Counted from the stretch's first letter, positions 16,698-25,456 are shown. The stretch is 64,000 bases of DNA from Streptomyces klenkii (GCF_003626645.1 NZ_RBAM01000003.1:1-64000); one strand, 5' to 3'. Numbers and translations are program-made. Notes: a model not told the origin generated them from the letters alone.

Positions 16698-16923
16698 TAC
16701 TTGTCCCCCGATGAGCCCCCTGCAAGGGGAGTCTAGGGATGGCGAACATCGGGAGGAACTATTTCAGGCACAGTCCCCGAACCGAAAGTCGGGGATTGCC
16801 GCGACCGTGTAACAGGCACCGTTGACGCCACCGAAACGCACCCTGAGAGTAGTTACCGCCACGGATATGTACGGATCATGCGTATCCGGGCAACAGCCAG
16901 GTTGCTGACCGGCACGGGGGGCC
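16698..16923. promoter_or_regulatory. Divergent promoter region
   Basis: 226 bases between the divergent FHA-ABC and streptophobe-family genes. It contains the inverted repeat TCCCCGA/TCGGGGA near 16778-16800 and a -35-like TTGACG near 16823 directed rightward. No gene is seen. Confidence 0.4.
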
Positions 16924-18591
16924 GTGATGAGCATGGACGGGGGCCGGCGCGCAGTGCGCCCGGCCGAGCTGCTGCTGACTTCCATTGCCGCTGTGAGCTG
17001 GGCTTTTCTGGCCATGGCCGGGATCGCCGCGCTGGGGCTGCACCTGCTGGGCGCGGATGCGGCGGGCGCGCTCGGGCCGATGACGGCGGCCGCCGTCGTA
17101 CTGGCCGTGGGCGGATCCCTCATGCCTTCGGGCGATATTGAAGCATTCGGACTGAAGGGCGCCGGGGCGCACACCGCCATCGATATCGCGCCACTGGGAG
17201 TGAGCCTCGTGGGCGCCCTCCTGCTGGGAATGATCTTTGCGCGATCGTTGCGAAGGGCCGGTGCCACGATCGGCGCCGGAGAGCTCGCCGTACGGGCCGC
17301 CTCAGTGGCCGTCCTGTTTCTCGTCCTGCTCGCCGGCCTCGCCTGGGCCGGGGAGGACTCGATCACCTTCGACGGGAGCGGCCTGGGTCTCGGGGGCGGC
17401 GGGGGCGGAGGCGGCCCCAAGCTGGAGATCCCGGGGATCGGCGACATCGGGGACATCGCGGGCGGGCTGCCGGACCGGCTCAACGGGCTGGCGAACGCCA
17501 AGGCGGCCGTCGGCTTCAGCGTCCGGACCGGGCCCTCGCTGCTCGGCGGCGCGGCCTGGGTGCTGGGCGTGCTGCTGATCGCGGTGCTGGCCGCGCGGCG
17601 CGCGCCGCTCCCCCGCGGCTGGGAGGCGCTGCACCGCGGCGTGCGGCCCGCGGCGTCGGCGCTGTGCGCGGTGCTCGTCCTGGCGGTGGGGGCGGGCCTG
17701 GCCGCCGCGGCGTACGCGGCCACCGGGGACGACGCCCCGAAGCGGGTCCTCGGGGCGGCGCTGCTCGGGGCGCCGAACGGGGTGTTCCTCGCGGTGCCGC
17801 TGGGGCTGTTCGTCTCCTGGCGCGGTACGGCCAGCGGCGCGCTCACCAAGGTGCTGCCCTCGCCGCTGGACGAGCTGCTCAGCGCGCGGGCCGACGAGCC
17901 GGTCACGCTGGGGCGGCTGGCGGAGCTCGACTCGCTGGTGTGGCTCCTGGCGGTGGCCTGCGCGCTGATGATGCTGTGCGTCGGGGTGCTCACCGCGGTC
18001 CGTACGCCGCGGGACGGCCTGGGGGCGACGGCGTTCGCCGCGCGCTGCGCCGTGGCCCTGGGGGTGGCGACCGCCGCGGCCCTGCCGCTGCTGGTGCTGG
18101 CGACCCGCGTGAAGGCGGACGCGAGCCTGTCGGTGCTGGGCTTCGACGTGTTCGGGGCGGGCCTGGAGCTGCGGGGCAACGCTCCGATGGCGCTGGCCCT
18201 GGGCGCCGCGTGGGGCGCCGCCGCCGGGGCCCTGGGGGGCCTGCTGGCGTGCGCGACGGGAACGGCGGGGCGGCGGGCGGTGAGCCGGGGGCCGGGAGCG
18301 GCGGCCCGCCCGGCCCCGGCTGGCACGGCCGCGGCGGGCACGGGCCACCCGCGCCCGCAGGCCGCGGGGCCTCCCGGCCCGTACCGCCCCTCGCCGGGGC
18401 GGCCCGCGCAGGACGACACCAACCCGTACAAGCGGCCCCTGCTGCCCGACGAGCGCTCCACCGCTCCGACGCAGACGGGCCGGCCCCTGCCGCCGCCGAG
18501 GCGGCCCCGGAGCAGCGGATACCGCTACGGCGCCCCGCCGCCCGAGGAACCACCGCCTCCGCCGCCCGGGCCGCCGCCATGGCGGCGTTGA
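16924..18591 (+). CDS. Streptophobe-family membrane protein
   Basis: A 555-residue protein found essentially in Streptomyces and relatives under this family name. It has about 10 hydrophobic segments (for example ELLLTSIAAVSWAFLAMAG and ASVAVLFLVLLAGLAWAG). A Gly-rich loop after residue 155 leads into LEIPGIGDIGDIAGGLPDRL. The Pro/Arg-rich cytoplasmic tail includes DDTNPYKRPLL and ends in polyproline. No function is established; the FHA-ABC neighbour does not settle it. It starts with GTG at 16924 or ATG at 16927, after a GGGGGG tract. Confidence 0.85.
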   Translation: MMSMDGGRRAVRPAELLLTSIAAVSWAFLAMAGIAALGLHLLGADAAGALGPMTAAAVVLAVGGSLMPSGDIEAFGLKGAGAHTAIDIAPLGVSLVGALLLGMIFARSLRRAGATIGAGELAVRAASVAVLFLVLLAGLAWAGEDSITFDGSGLGLGGGGGGGGPKLEIPGIGDIGDIAGGLPDRLNGLANAKAAVGFSVRTGPSLLGGAAWVLGVLLIAVLAARRAPLPRGWEALHRGVRPAASALCAVLVLAVGAGLAAAAYAATGDDAPKRVLGAALLGAPNGVFLAVPLGLFVSWRGTASGALTKVLPSPLDELLSARADEPVTLGRLAELDSLVWLLAVACALMMLCVGVLTAVRTPRDGLGATAFAARCAVALGVATAAALPLLVLATRVKADASLSVLGFDVFGAGLELRGNAPMALALGAAWGAAAGALGGLLACATGTAGRRAVSRGPGAAARPAPAGTAAAGTGHPRPQAAGPPGPYRPSPGRPAQDDTNPYKRPLLPDERSTAPTQTGRPLPPPRRPRSSGYRYGAPPPEEPPPPPPGPPPWRR

Positions 18592-18648
18592 CCAGGGTTC
18601 ACACGAAGTAGGCCATGTCTTCGCCGTCCGCTCCCCGGGACACCTGTA

Positions 18649-18673
18649 CGTATCGGGTACGGGGCCCGATACG
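18649..18673. promoter_or_regulatory. Perfect inverted repeat just before serB
   Basis: CGTATCGGG (18649-18657) and CCCGATACG (18665-18673) form a 9-bp stem with a 7-base loop, ending 3 bases before the serB ribosome binding site AAGAGG. It is either an operator or a 5' UTR hairpin. Confidence 0.5.
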
Positions 18674-18684
18674 GTAAGAGGACC

Positions 18685-19917
18685 ATGAGTGCATCGCAGA
18701 CCTCGCCTGCCACCCCCGTAACCAGCGACGACGAGCCGACGCTCCTCGTCAAGATCTTCGGGAAGGACCGGCCGGGCATCACCGCCGGGCTCTTCGACAC
18801 GCTCGCCGCGTACGCCGTCGACGTCGTCGACATCGAGCAGGTCGTCACCCGGGGCCGGATAACGCTGTGCGCGCTGGTCACGGCGCCGGAGGGCGGCGGA
18901 CACGCCGAGGGCGAACTGCGGGCCACGGTGCACAGCTGGGCCGAGTCGGTGCGGATGCAGGCGGAGATCATCTCGGGCCGGGGCGACAACCGCCCGCGCG
19001 GCACCGGGCGTTCCCACGTCACGGTGCTGGGGCACCCGCTCACCGCCGAGTCGACGGCGGCCATCGCGGCGCGGATCACCGGCACGGGCGGCAACATCGA
19101 CCGCATCTTCCGGCTCGCCAAGTACCCCGTGACCGCCGTGGAATTCGCGGTGTCCGGCACGGAGACCGAGGCCCTGCGCACCGCGCTCGCGCTGGAGGCG
19201 CACCGGCGCGGGGTGGACGTCGCGGTCGTCGCGGCGGGGCTCCAGCGGCGGGCGCAGCGCCTGATCGTGATGGACGTGGACTCCACGCTGATCCAGGACG
19301 AGGTCATCGAGCTGTTCGCGGCGCACGCGGGCTGCGAGGCCGAGGTGGCGGAGGTGACCGCGCGGGCGATGCGCGGCGAGCTGGACTTCGAGGAGTCGCT
19401 GCACGCCCGGGTGGCACTGCTGGCGGGCCTGGACGAGTCCGTGGTGGACAAGGTGCGGGCGGAGGTGCGGCTGACGCCGGGCGCCCGGACCCTGATCCGC
19501 ACCCTCAAGCGGCTCGGCTACCAGGTGGGCGTGGTCTCGGGCGGTTTCACCCAGGTGACCGACGACCTTCAGGAGCGGCTCGGGCTGGACTTCGCCTCGG
19601 CGAACACCCTGGAGGTCGCCGACGGCAAGCTGACCGGGCGGGTCACCGGGGAGATCGTGGACCGGGCGGGCAAGGCACGGCTGCTGCGGCGGTTCGCCGC
19701 CGAGGCGGGGGTGCCGCTCGCGCAGACCGTGGCGATCGGCGACGGCGCGAACGACCTCGACATGCTCAACGCGGCGGGGCTGGGCGTGGCCTTCAACGCC
19801 AAGCCGGTGGTCCGGCAGGCCGCGCACACGGCGGTGAACGTGCCGTTCCTGGACACGGTGCTGTATCTGCTGGGCGTCACGCGCGAAGAGGTCGAGGCGG
19901 CGCGCACGCACGAGTAG
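18685..19917 (+). CDS. serB: Phosphoserine phosphatase with tandem ACT domains
   Basis: A 410-residue enzyme catalysing the last step of serine synthesis, O-phosphoserine to serine. Two ACT regulatory domains occupy the first ~185 residues (LLVKIFGKDRPGITAGLFDT; second VTVLGHPLTAE). The HAD catalytic domain follows: MDVDSTLIQDEVIEL with the nucleophile Asp, then VVSGGFTQV, and GDGANDLDMLNAAGLGVAFNAKP. This is the long actinobacterial SerB form in which serine probably feeds back on the ACT domains. The ATG at 18685 follows AAGAGG. Confidence 0.95.
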   Translation: MSASQTSPATPVTSDDEPTLLVKIFGKDRPGITAGLFDTLAAYAVDVVDIEQVVTRGRITLCALVTAPEGGGHAEGELRATVHSWAESVRMQAEIISGRGDNRPRGTGRSHVTVLGHPLTAESTAAIAARITGTGGNIDRIFRLAKYPVTAVEFAVSGTETEALRTALALEAHRRGVDVAVVAAGLQRRAQRLIVMDVDSTLIQDEVIELFAAHAGCEAEVAEVTARAMRGELDFEESLHARVALLAGLDESVVDKVRAEVRLTPGARTLIRTLKRLGYQVGVVSGGFTQVTDDLQERLGLDFASANTLEVADGKLTGRVTGEIVDRAGKARLLRRFAAEAGVPLAQTVAIGDGANDLDMLNAAGLGVAFNAKPVVRQAAHTAVNVPFLDTVLYLLGVTREEVEAARTHE

Positions 19918-20011
19918 CCCCCGGCGGGCCGGGAACGCGCCGGTGCCGGGCGCTGCTCAGCGGGGCTGAGGCGCCGTCCGGCACGGCCGGTCCACCACGT
20001 CGTGGCTGATC

Positions 20012-20048
20012 GCCGTTGCGGCGGAAGAAGAGCGTCCGCCGCAATGGC
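20012..20048. terminator. Hairpin between convergent serB and sixA
   Basis: A 14-base arm, GCCGTTGCGGCGGA (20012-20025), pairs with TCCGCCGCAATGGC (20035-20048), with one non-Watson-Crick position and a 9-base loop. Confidence 0.75.
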
Positions 20049-20117
20049 GAGGTACCCCCGCGGCGAGGGTCCGGCGGAATGTGCGGCGCCCGGAGCCGTA
20101 CGGACAGCGCGCCGCCG

Positions 20118-20636
20118 TCAGGAGTGAGGCGTCCAGAAGGCGACGAGGCGGCCCACGCCGTGCTCGACGGACTTCCACGATCCGGTGAAGGCCAGCACCG
20201 CGACGGCGGCGGTGGGGAAGCCGGAGCGGTTCATCCGGGCCAGCAGATCGCCCTCCGCCTCGCCCGCGAGGGCGTCGGCCAGGGCGTGCATGCCGGGGTT
20301 GTGCCCGATCAGAACGAGGTCCTGGACCTCGTCGGAGACCTCGTTGAGCAGGGCGATCAGCTCGCCGAGCGAGGCCTCGTACATCCGGTCCTCGTAGACC
20401 GTCCGGGGGCGCTCGGGCAGCTCGGAGACGGCGAGCTTCCACGTCTCACGGGTGCGGGCGGAGGTGGAGCAGAGGGCCAGGCCGGGGGTGACGCCGGAAC
20501 CGGCGAGCCAGCGGCCGGCGACGGGGGCGTCCTTGCGGCCACGGTCCGCGAGGGGGCGTTCGTGGTCGTCGCCGTCGGACCATTCGGCTTTGGCGTGCCG
20601 GAGAATGACGATCCTGCGGGTCGGTTCGGAGCTCAT
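20118..20636 (-). CDS. SixA-like phosphohistidine phosphatase (histidine phosphatase superfamily)
   Basis: A 172-residue protein with the RHG-type active-site motif VILRHAKAEW (catalytic His), CSTSARTRETW with the second Arg, and LIGHNPGMHALADAL with the second His. SixA dephosphorylates phosphohistidine on Hpt or PTS proteins in E. coli. The actinobacterial target is unknown, and a small-molecule phosphatase is possible. The start is the ATG at 20636 (MSSEPTRRIVIL); the ribosome site is weak. Convergent with serB. Confidence 0.88.
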   Translation of the reverse strand: MSSEPTRRIVILRHAKAEWSDGDDHERPLADRGRKDAPVAGRWLAGSGVTPGLALCSTSARTRETWKLAVSELPERPRTVYEDRMYEASLGELIALLNEVSDEVQDLVLIGHNPGMHALADALAGEAEGDLLARMNRSGFPTAAVAVLAFTGSWKSVEHGVGRLVAFWTPHS

Positions 20637-20722
20637 GCCGTCCAGCTTCGCACGAAACCCACGGCGAGGCGCGGGGTGTTGGGGGGCTTGCACCCGAAGC
20701 GGCGCGCGCGCCCCGCATGCCG

Positions 20723-20953
20723 TCACGCGGCGAGCTCGCCCAGCGCCAGCTGGACGAATGCGACCACGCGGGCGACGGTGCCCGCGCCGGCGGCGTCCGG
20801 GCCGGGGTCGGCGGAGGCGGGCGAGGCCAGGAGGGCGAAGAAGCCGGCGAAGGCCGCGACGGCGAGCGCGAGGGCCCACCACGGCAGGCCCGTCTGCACC
20901 GTGCCGGCGGTCCGGGCCTTCGGACCGGCGGTCGCTTTCCTACCGGCGGGCAT
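20723..20953 (-). CDS. Small predicted single-pass membrane protein
   Basis: A 76-residue frame with a basic N-terminus (MPAGRKATAGPKAR), one hydrophobic segment (WALALAVAAFAGFFALL) and a short Ala-rich extracytoplasmic tail. Third positions are mostly G/C, which supports coding. No family recognised. It could be a false frame. Confidence 0.5.
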   Translation of the reverse strand: MPAGRKATAGPKARTAGTVQTGLPWWALALAVAAFAGFFALLASPASADPGPDAAGAGTVARVVAFVQLALGELAA

Positions 20954-21140
20954 GGGATCGATCGCCTCCGAGCGCTCTGTGCACCGCCGCGTTGCGGTGT
21001 ACTACGAAGCTACGGAGAACGGGGGGCCGCTCCCATCCGGTGGACCACCCACTTGTCCCTGACCCAGACCCCCTAGGGGACGGGGGGTTAGCCCCACCCC
21101 CGCATGGAGGCGGACCGCCAGGACCGGGGGGCTGGGGCCA

Positions 21141-21164
21141 TCAGGGCCTCAGGGCCTCAGGGCG
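21141..21164. repeat. 8-bp triple repeat at the stop of the 39-residue gene
   Basis: TCAGGGCC is repeated three times in tandem (the last copy ends in G). The copy starting at 21157 supplies the stop codon (TCA on the plus strand) of the small transporter-associated gene. Confidence 0.8.
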
Positions 21165-21276
21165 AGAACACCGTCGCGATGACCGAGATGACCACGGTGA
21201 TGGCGAGCATCGCCCCGAGGATCGTCAGCAGGGCCTTCTGGCCGTTCTTGGGGTTCGGATCGAGCACAGGCTGCAT
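21157..21276 (-). CDS. SGM_5486-type small transporter-associated membrane protein
   Basis: A 39-residue protein (start MQPVLDPNPKNGQKA) with one hydrophobic segment (ALLTILGAMLAITVVISVIA) ending FSP. It fits the small family that annotation pipelines name SGM_5486 transporter-associated protein, in size, DPNP-NGQK start and position just downstream of an MFS gene in the same direction. It may be an accessory peptide of that transporter; function is untested. The stop lies in the TCAGGGCC triple repeat. Confidence 0.8.
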   Translation of the reverse strand: MQPVLDPNPKNGQKALLTILGAMLAITVVISVIATVFSP

Positions 21277-21355
21277 GCCGACCAGTGTCCCACCCCGCGC
21301 GCCCGTGCCCGCGGCCGGGGCGGTACGGGGCAGGCCGGGGCGGAACGGGCACGTG

Positions 21356-21399
21356 CCGTCAGAGCTGGTCCTCGACGCCGTCAGAGCTCGTCCTCTACG
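21356..21399. repeat. 22-bp tandem duplication at the MFS transporter stop codon
   Basis: Two adjacent 22-base units (21356-21377 and 21378-21399), each beginning CCGTCAGAGCT and ending ACG, differ at two positions. The stop codon of the MFS gene (21381-21383) is in the right-hand unit. The left-hand unit repeats it beyond the gene. Confidence 0.9.
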
Positions 21400-22667
21400 G
21401 TGCGGGCGCGCCCGGCCAGCACTCCCGCCACGATCTGAGGAACCATCAGTGCGGCCATGAGGGCGAGCGGCACGTCCCAGCCGCCGGTGCGCTCGTTGAG
21501 CCAGCCCACGAGCAGCGGGCCGGGGATGGAGATCAGGTAGCCCATGCTCTGGGCGAACGCCGACAGCCGCACCACGCCCCCGCCGGTGCGGGCGCGCATG
21601 CCGATCAGCGTCAGGGCGAGCGTGAAGGCGCTGTTGGACACGCCGAGGAGCACGGCCCAGACCCAGGCGCCGCCGGCCGGTGCCAGCCACAGGCCCGCGT
21701 AGCCGGCCAGGCCGAAGCAGCCCAGAATGACGACCAGGACGCCCTGGTGGGGCAGGCGGGCGGCGAGGCGCGGCAGCACGAAGGCGAGCGGCACGCCGGT
21801 CAGCATCGTGACGGCGCTCAGGACGCCCGCGGTGGAGGGGGCCACCCCGGCGTCGCGGAAGATCGCCGGCATCCAGCCCATGACGATATAGGCGCCGGTG
21901 GCCTGGATGCCGAAGAAGATGCCGAGGGCCCAGGCGGTGGGGCTGCGGGTGATGCTGGTGCGCGGGGCGTCCTGCGCGGCGGCCGCGGGGGCCGCGGCGC
22001 CGTCCGTACGGTCACGGCGGGCGACCACGAGCCAGAGCAGTCCGGCCGCGGCGGCGAGCAGCGCCCACGAGCCGAGGCCGAGGCGCCAGCTGTGGCCCAT
22101 CGCGTCGGCGAGCGGCACGGTGGCGGCCGCGGCGCCCGCCGCGCCCGCGGCGATGGCCATGGAGTACAGGCCGGTCATCGGGCCGACCCGGTCGGGGAAC
22201 CAGCGCCTGACGGCCAGCGGCATCAGGACGTTGCTGACGGCGATGCCCGCGAGCGCGAGCACGCTGAGGGCGAGGAAGCCGGGGACCCCGCCCACGTACG
22301 GGCGCAGGGCGAGGCCGGCGGTTATCGCCGCCATGCCGGCGCAGACGACGGCGGCGGGACCGAAGCGGCGGGCCAGGCGGGGTGCGGCGAGGCCGAAGAC
22401 GGCGAAGCAGAAGGCGGGCACGGACGTCAGCAGGCCGGCCACGGCCCCGCTCATGCCGAGGTCGGCGCGGACCTCCTTGAGGAGCGAGCCGAGGCTCGTG
22501 ACGGCGGAGCGGAGGTTGAGCGCGGCGAGGACGAGGCCCACGACGAGGAGCGGGACGCCCCGGGCCCGGCGGGCCGGACCGGCCGGGGAGGAGGCGGGTG
22601 CGGCGGATGCGGGGGCGGGCGCGGAGGTGCCGGCTGCTCTGAGGTCTTCGTCTGCCGTGGATGCCAT
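21381..22667 (-). CDS. MFS transporter, CynX/NimT-like family
   Basis: A 428-residue major facilitator protein with about 12 hydrophobic segments. The N-terminal motif LVLAALNLRSAVTSLGSLL and the loop RRWFPDRVGPMTGLYSMAIA are typical of the CynX/NimT (cyanate, 2-nitroimidazole) branch. The second half begins around ITRSPTAWALGIFFGIQATG. It likely exports or imports a small anion or drug. The ATG at 22667 is preceded by TATGAT at 6 bases (leaderless configuration) and overlaps a palindrome likely bound by the divergent GntR-type regulator. Confidence 0.88.
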   Translation of the reverse strand: MASTADEDLRAAGTSAPAPASAAPASSPAGPARRARGVPLLVVGLVLAALNLRSAVTSLGSLLKEVRADLGMSGAVAGLLTSVPAFCFAVFGLAAPRLARRFGPAAVVCAGMAAITAGLALRPYVGGVPGFLALSVLALAGIAVSNVLMPLAVRRWFPDRVGPMTGLYSMAIAAGAAGAAAATVPLADAMGHSWRLGLGSWALLAAAAGLLWLVVARRDRTDGAAAPAAAAQDAPRTSITRSPTAWALGIFFGIQATGAYIVMGWMPAIFRDAGVAPSTAGVLSAVTMLTGVPLAFVLPRLAARLPHQGVLVVILGCFGLAGYAGLWLAPAGGAWVWAVLLGVSNSAFTLALTLIGMRARTGGGVVRLSAFAQSMGYLISIPGPLLVGWLNERTGGWDVPLALMAALMVPQIVAGVLAGRARTVEDEL

Positions 22668-22678
22668 GATCGCATCAT
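22666..22678. promoter_or_regulatory. Candidate operator for the divergent GntR/FCD regulator
   Basis: ATGAT-CGC-ATCAT is a perfect palindrome at 22666-22678, overlapping the MFS start codon and its -10-like element. A related AATCAT follows at 22685-22690. Site size and place fit a GntR-family operator. Confidence 0.5.
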
Positions 22679-22710
22679 AGATAGAATCATGGGATGAATG
22701 GAGGCTGTCG

Positions 22711-23391
22711 ATGCCACTGAACTCTCCCCGGCGCTCCTGCCTCGTCGACCAGGTCATCGCCGAGCTGCGCGGCCAGATCACCTCCGGCGAGTGGGCGGTC
22801 GGCTCGCGCATCCCCACCGAGCCCGAGCTGGTCGAACAGCTCGGTGTGGCCCGCAACACCGTGCGCGAGGCGGTGCGCGCCCTCGCGCACAACGGGCTGC
22901 TGGACATCCGGCAGGGCTCGGGCACGTACGTCGCCGCGACCAGCGAGCTGGCCGGCGTGATGAACCGCCGCTTCGCCGACGCCGACCCGCTGCACGTGGC
23001 GGAGCTGCGCAGCGCCCTGGAGGCCTCGGCCGCCCGGCTCGCGGCCCGCCGCCGCACCGAGCAGGACCTGGTGCAGCTGGCCGCGCTGCTGGAGCGGCGC
23101 GAGGAGGCATGGCGCTCGGGCGACGCGGAGCGGTTCGTGGAGGCCGACGCCACGCTGCACGCGGCCGTCGTCTCCGCCGCGCACAACGAGGTGATGTCCG
23201 AGGTGTACGCGGACCTCGGCGGGGTGATGCGCGAGTTCCTGCGGGCGGACGTGGGGACGGCGCTGCGGCCCGAGGGGCTCGTGGATCACGGGCGGCTGGT
23301 CGCGGCCATCGAGGAGGGGGACGAGGAGACGGCGGGGGCGGAGGCGAGCGCCTATCCGTTCGGCTGCCGGGGCGTGGCCGGCGCCTGCTGA
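22711..23391 (+). CDS. GntR-family transcriptional regulator, FCD (FadR) subfamily
   Basis: A 226-residue protein. The N-terminal winged helix-turn-helix (LRGQITSGEWAVGSRIPTEP, ELVEQLGVARNTVREAVRAL, GLLDIRQGSGTYVA) is followed by an FCD ligand-binding domain (LHVAELRSALEASAARLA; D and H metal-ligand candidates in EADATLHAAVVSAAHNEV and VDHGRLVAAIEEGD). It probably represses the divergent MFS gene in response to an acid ligand. The final residues (SAYPFGCRGVAGAC) look unusual and may reflect a drifted C-terminus. Confidence 0.93.
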   Translation: MPLNSPRRSCLVDQVIAELRGQITSGEWAVGSRIPTEPELVEQLGVARNTVREAVRALAHNGLLDIRQGSGTYVAATSELAGVMNRRFADADPLHVAELRSALEASAARLAARRRTEQDLVQLAALLERREEAWRSGDAERFVEADATLHAAVVSAAHNEVMSEVYADLGGVMREFLRADVGTALRPEGLVDHGRLVAAIEEGDEETAGAEASAYPFGCRGVAGAC

Positions 23392-23420
23392 GCTCCCGGG
23401 CCGGGCCCGAAAGAGCGGGC

Positions 23421-23804
23421 TCAGGCGGCGCGGTGGGTCACCCAGGCGTGGCGTATGCCGAGCCAGCAGCGCTGCGTGAGGGAGACGTGCCCGGCGGGGC
23501 CGACGGCGGCCCGGGCGGTGTCCATGTCCGGGTCCCACCAGCGCACGCACTCGACGTGCAGCTGGACGTGGTCGGTGGTCGCGTTGCCGTTGAAGCAGTG
23601 GGCGGTGGCGTGGGAGCCGTGGACGCGGGTGCGGCACTCGGCGTGCCGGGCACCTGCCCGGACACCTGCCCGGGCGGCGGCCGGCAAGGCGGTGGGTGCT
23701 GCGGTCGGTGCTGCGGCGGCCACGGGGGAGGCCGGGGCCGTGGAGCCCGCCAGAGCTGTGGCGGAGAACAGCAGGGCCGCGGTGCGGCGGAGCGGGGACC
23801 TCAT
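23421..23804 (-). CDS. Small secreted cysteine-containing protein, unknown function
   Basis: A 127-residue protein with a signal peptide (MRSPLRRTAALLFSATALAGS..PASPVAAA). The Ala/Pro-rich spacer is followed by a compact C-terminal domain with four Cys (ECRTRVHGSHATAHCFNGN, HVECVRWWDPDMD, LTQRCWLG), probably two disulfides. No family recognised. It is read leftward, and fabI lies upstream behind two terminators, so it has its own promoter. Confidence 0.75.
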   Translation of the reverse strand: MRSPLRRTAALLFSATALAGSTAPASPVAAAAPTAAPTALPAAARAGVRAGARHAECRTRVHGSHATAHCFNGNATTDHVQLHVECVRWWDPDMDTARAAVGPAGHVSLTQRCWLGIRHAWVTHRAA

Positions 23805-23868
23805 GCGCGTACCTCCCGCCCTTCAGTGTGCGGGGGCCGGCCCCGGCGCACGAGCCGGAAAAGCCCAG

Positions 23869-23940
23869 TGCCCGTTCCGGAGTAACGGAACGGGCACCGG
23901 GCGTGCGCTACGGGTCCGGGGCGCCCATCATGGGCGCCCC
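23869..23940 (-). terminator. Two tandem terminator hairpins after fabI
   Basis: First stem TGCCCGTTCCG (23869-23879)/CGGAACGGGCA (23886-23896), 11 bp. Second stem GGGGCGCCCA (23918-23927)/TGGGCGCCCC (23931-23940), 10 bp with a TCA loop. Both lie between the fabI stop and the secreted-protein gene. Confidence 0.85.
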
Positions 23941-23960
23941 GTCAAAGGCTGGGCCCTGAC

Positions 23961-24731
23961 TCAGGCACCCATCATGTGGACGCCGCCGTCCACGTGGACG
24001 ATCTCGCCCGTCGTCCGCGGGAAGAAGTCCGACAGCAGGCCGACGACGCCGCGGCCGGCCGGCTCCGGGTCGGCCAGGTCCCAGCCGATGGGCGCGCGGT
24101 GGTTCCACACGTCCGCGAGCTCCTCGAAGCCCGGGATGGACTTGGCGGCCATCGACTTGATGGGGCCGGCGGAGACCAGGTTGCAGCGGATGCCCTTGGG
24201 GCCGAGGTCACGCGCCAGGTAGCGGTTCGTGCCCTCCAGGGCGGCCTTGGCCACGCCCATCCAGTCGTACTTCGGCCAGGCGACCTGCGCGTCGAACGTC
24301 AGGCCGACGACCGAGGCGCCCTCGCTCATCAGCGGCAGCAGGGCCATGGTCAGCGACTTGTAGGAGTACGCCGAGACCTGGACGGCCGTGGAGACGTCCT
24401 CCCAGGTGGCCTCAAGGAAGTTGAAGGCGCCCTGGGGGCCGAAGGCGATGGAGTGCACGATGCCGTCGATCCGGGCGTCCTCGCCCTGGAGCTCGCGCAC
24501 CTTGCCGGCCAGCCCGTCCAGCTGCTCCTGGTTGGTGACGTCCAGCTCGATGACCGGGGCTTCCTTGGGGAGGCGCTTGGCGATGCGCTCGACCAGGGAG
24601 AGCCGGCCGAAGCCGGTCAGGATGACCTCGGCGCCCTCGTTCTGGGCGACCTTCGCGGCCTGGAAGGCGATCGACGACTCCGTGAGGACGCCGGTGACCA
24701 GAATGCGCTTGCCTGCGAGGATTCCACTCAT
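23961..24731 (-). CDS. fabI: Enoyl-[acyl-carrier-protein] reductase (NADH), FabI/InhA type
   Basis: A 256-residue SDR-fold enzyme that reduces trans-2-enoyl-ACP in the last step of each type II fatty-acid elongation cycle. Features: LAGKRILVTGVLTESSIAFQ, the NAD-binding loop of FabI/InhA; HSIAFGPQGAFNF; SAYSYKSLTMALLPLMSEG; and the catalytic Tyr-Lys pair in PKYDWMGVAKAALEGTNRYL. It starts 5 bases after the fabG stop codon, so the two form a fabG-fabI operon like mabA-inhA in mycobacteria. It would be the target of triclosan/isoniazid-type inhibitors. Confidence 0.96.
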   Translation of the reverse strand: MSGILAGKRILVTGVLTESSIAFQAAKVAQNEGAEVILTGFGRLSLVERIAKRLPKEAPVIELDVTNQEQLDGLAGKVRELQGEDARIDGIVHSIAFGPQGAFNFLEATWEDVSTAVQVSAYSYKSLTMALLPLMSEGASVVGLTFDAQVAWPKYDWMGVAKAALEGTNRYLARDLGPKGIRCNLVSAGPIKSMAAKSIPGFEELADVWNHRAPIGWDLADPEPAGRGVVGLLSDFFPRTTGEIVHVDGGVHMMGA

Positions 24732-24736
24732 GTCGT

Positions 24737-25456
24737 TCAGTGACCCATGCCCAATCCGCCGTCGACAGGAATGACGGCTCCAGTGATGTATGCGGCCTCG
24801 TCGGAGGCGAGGAAGCGGACCGAGGCGGCGATCTCCTCGGGCTGTGCGTAGCGCGCGAGCGGAACCTGCTTGGTGATGCCCTCGCGCTGCTCGTCGGTGA
24901 GCACGCGGGTCATGTCGGTGTCGACGAAGCCGGGGGCGACGACGTTGCAGGTGATGTTCCGGGAGCCCAGCTCACGGGCGACCGAGCGGGCGAAGCCCAC
25001 CAGGCCGGCCTTGGAGGCGGCGTAGTTGGCCTGGCCCGCGGAGCCCAGCAGGCCCACCACGGAGGAGATCAGCACGACGCGGCCCTTGCGGGCGCGCAGC
25101 ATGCCCTTCGTGGCCCGCTTGACGACCCGGAAGGTGCCGGTGAGGTTGGTGTCCACGACGGAGGTGAAGTCCTCTTCGGACATCCGCAGCAGCAGCTGGT
25201 CGCGGGTGACGCCGGCGTTGGCCACCAGCACCTCGACCGCGCCCTGCTTCTCCTCGATCTCCTTGTAGGCCTGCTCGACCTGCTCGGGGTCCGTGATGTC
25301 GCACTTGACGGGGAGGCACCCCAGCTCCAGGAGGGCGGCCGGCGGCTCACCCGAGCGGTAGGTGAAGGCGACCTTGTCGCCCGCCTCCGCGAAGGCGCGG
25401 ACGATGGCGAGGCCGATGCCCCGGTTTCCTCCGGTGACCAGAACCGAGCGGCTCAA
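24737..25456 (-). CDS. fabG: 3-oxoacyl-[acyl-carrier-protein] reductase
   Basis: A 239-residue NADPH-dependent SDR reducing 3-ketoacyl-ACP. It has TGGNRGIGLAIVRAF for the cofactor, NAGVTRDQLLLRM, the catalytic Ser in VLISSVVGLLG, YAASKAG with the catalytic Tyr and Lys, and the C-terminal ITGAVIPVDGGLGMGH. The best start is TTG at 25456, set 8 bases after GGAAGG; no ATG is available nearby. First gene of the fabG-fabI operon. The 297-base gap to tldD on the other strand holds the divergent promoters. Confidence 0.95.
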   Translation of the reverse strand: MSRSVLVTGGNRGIGLAIVRAFAEAGDKVAFTYRSGEPPAALLELGCLPVKCDITDPEQVEQAYKEIEEKQGAVEVLVANAGVTRDQLLLRMSEEDFTSVVDTNLTGTFRVVKRATKGMLRARKGRVVLISSVVGLLGSAGQANYAASKAGLVGFARSVARELGSRNITCNVVAPGFVDTDMTRVLTDEQREGITKQVPLARYAQPEEIAASVRFLASDEAAYITGAVIPVDGGLGMGH

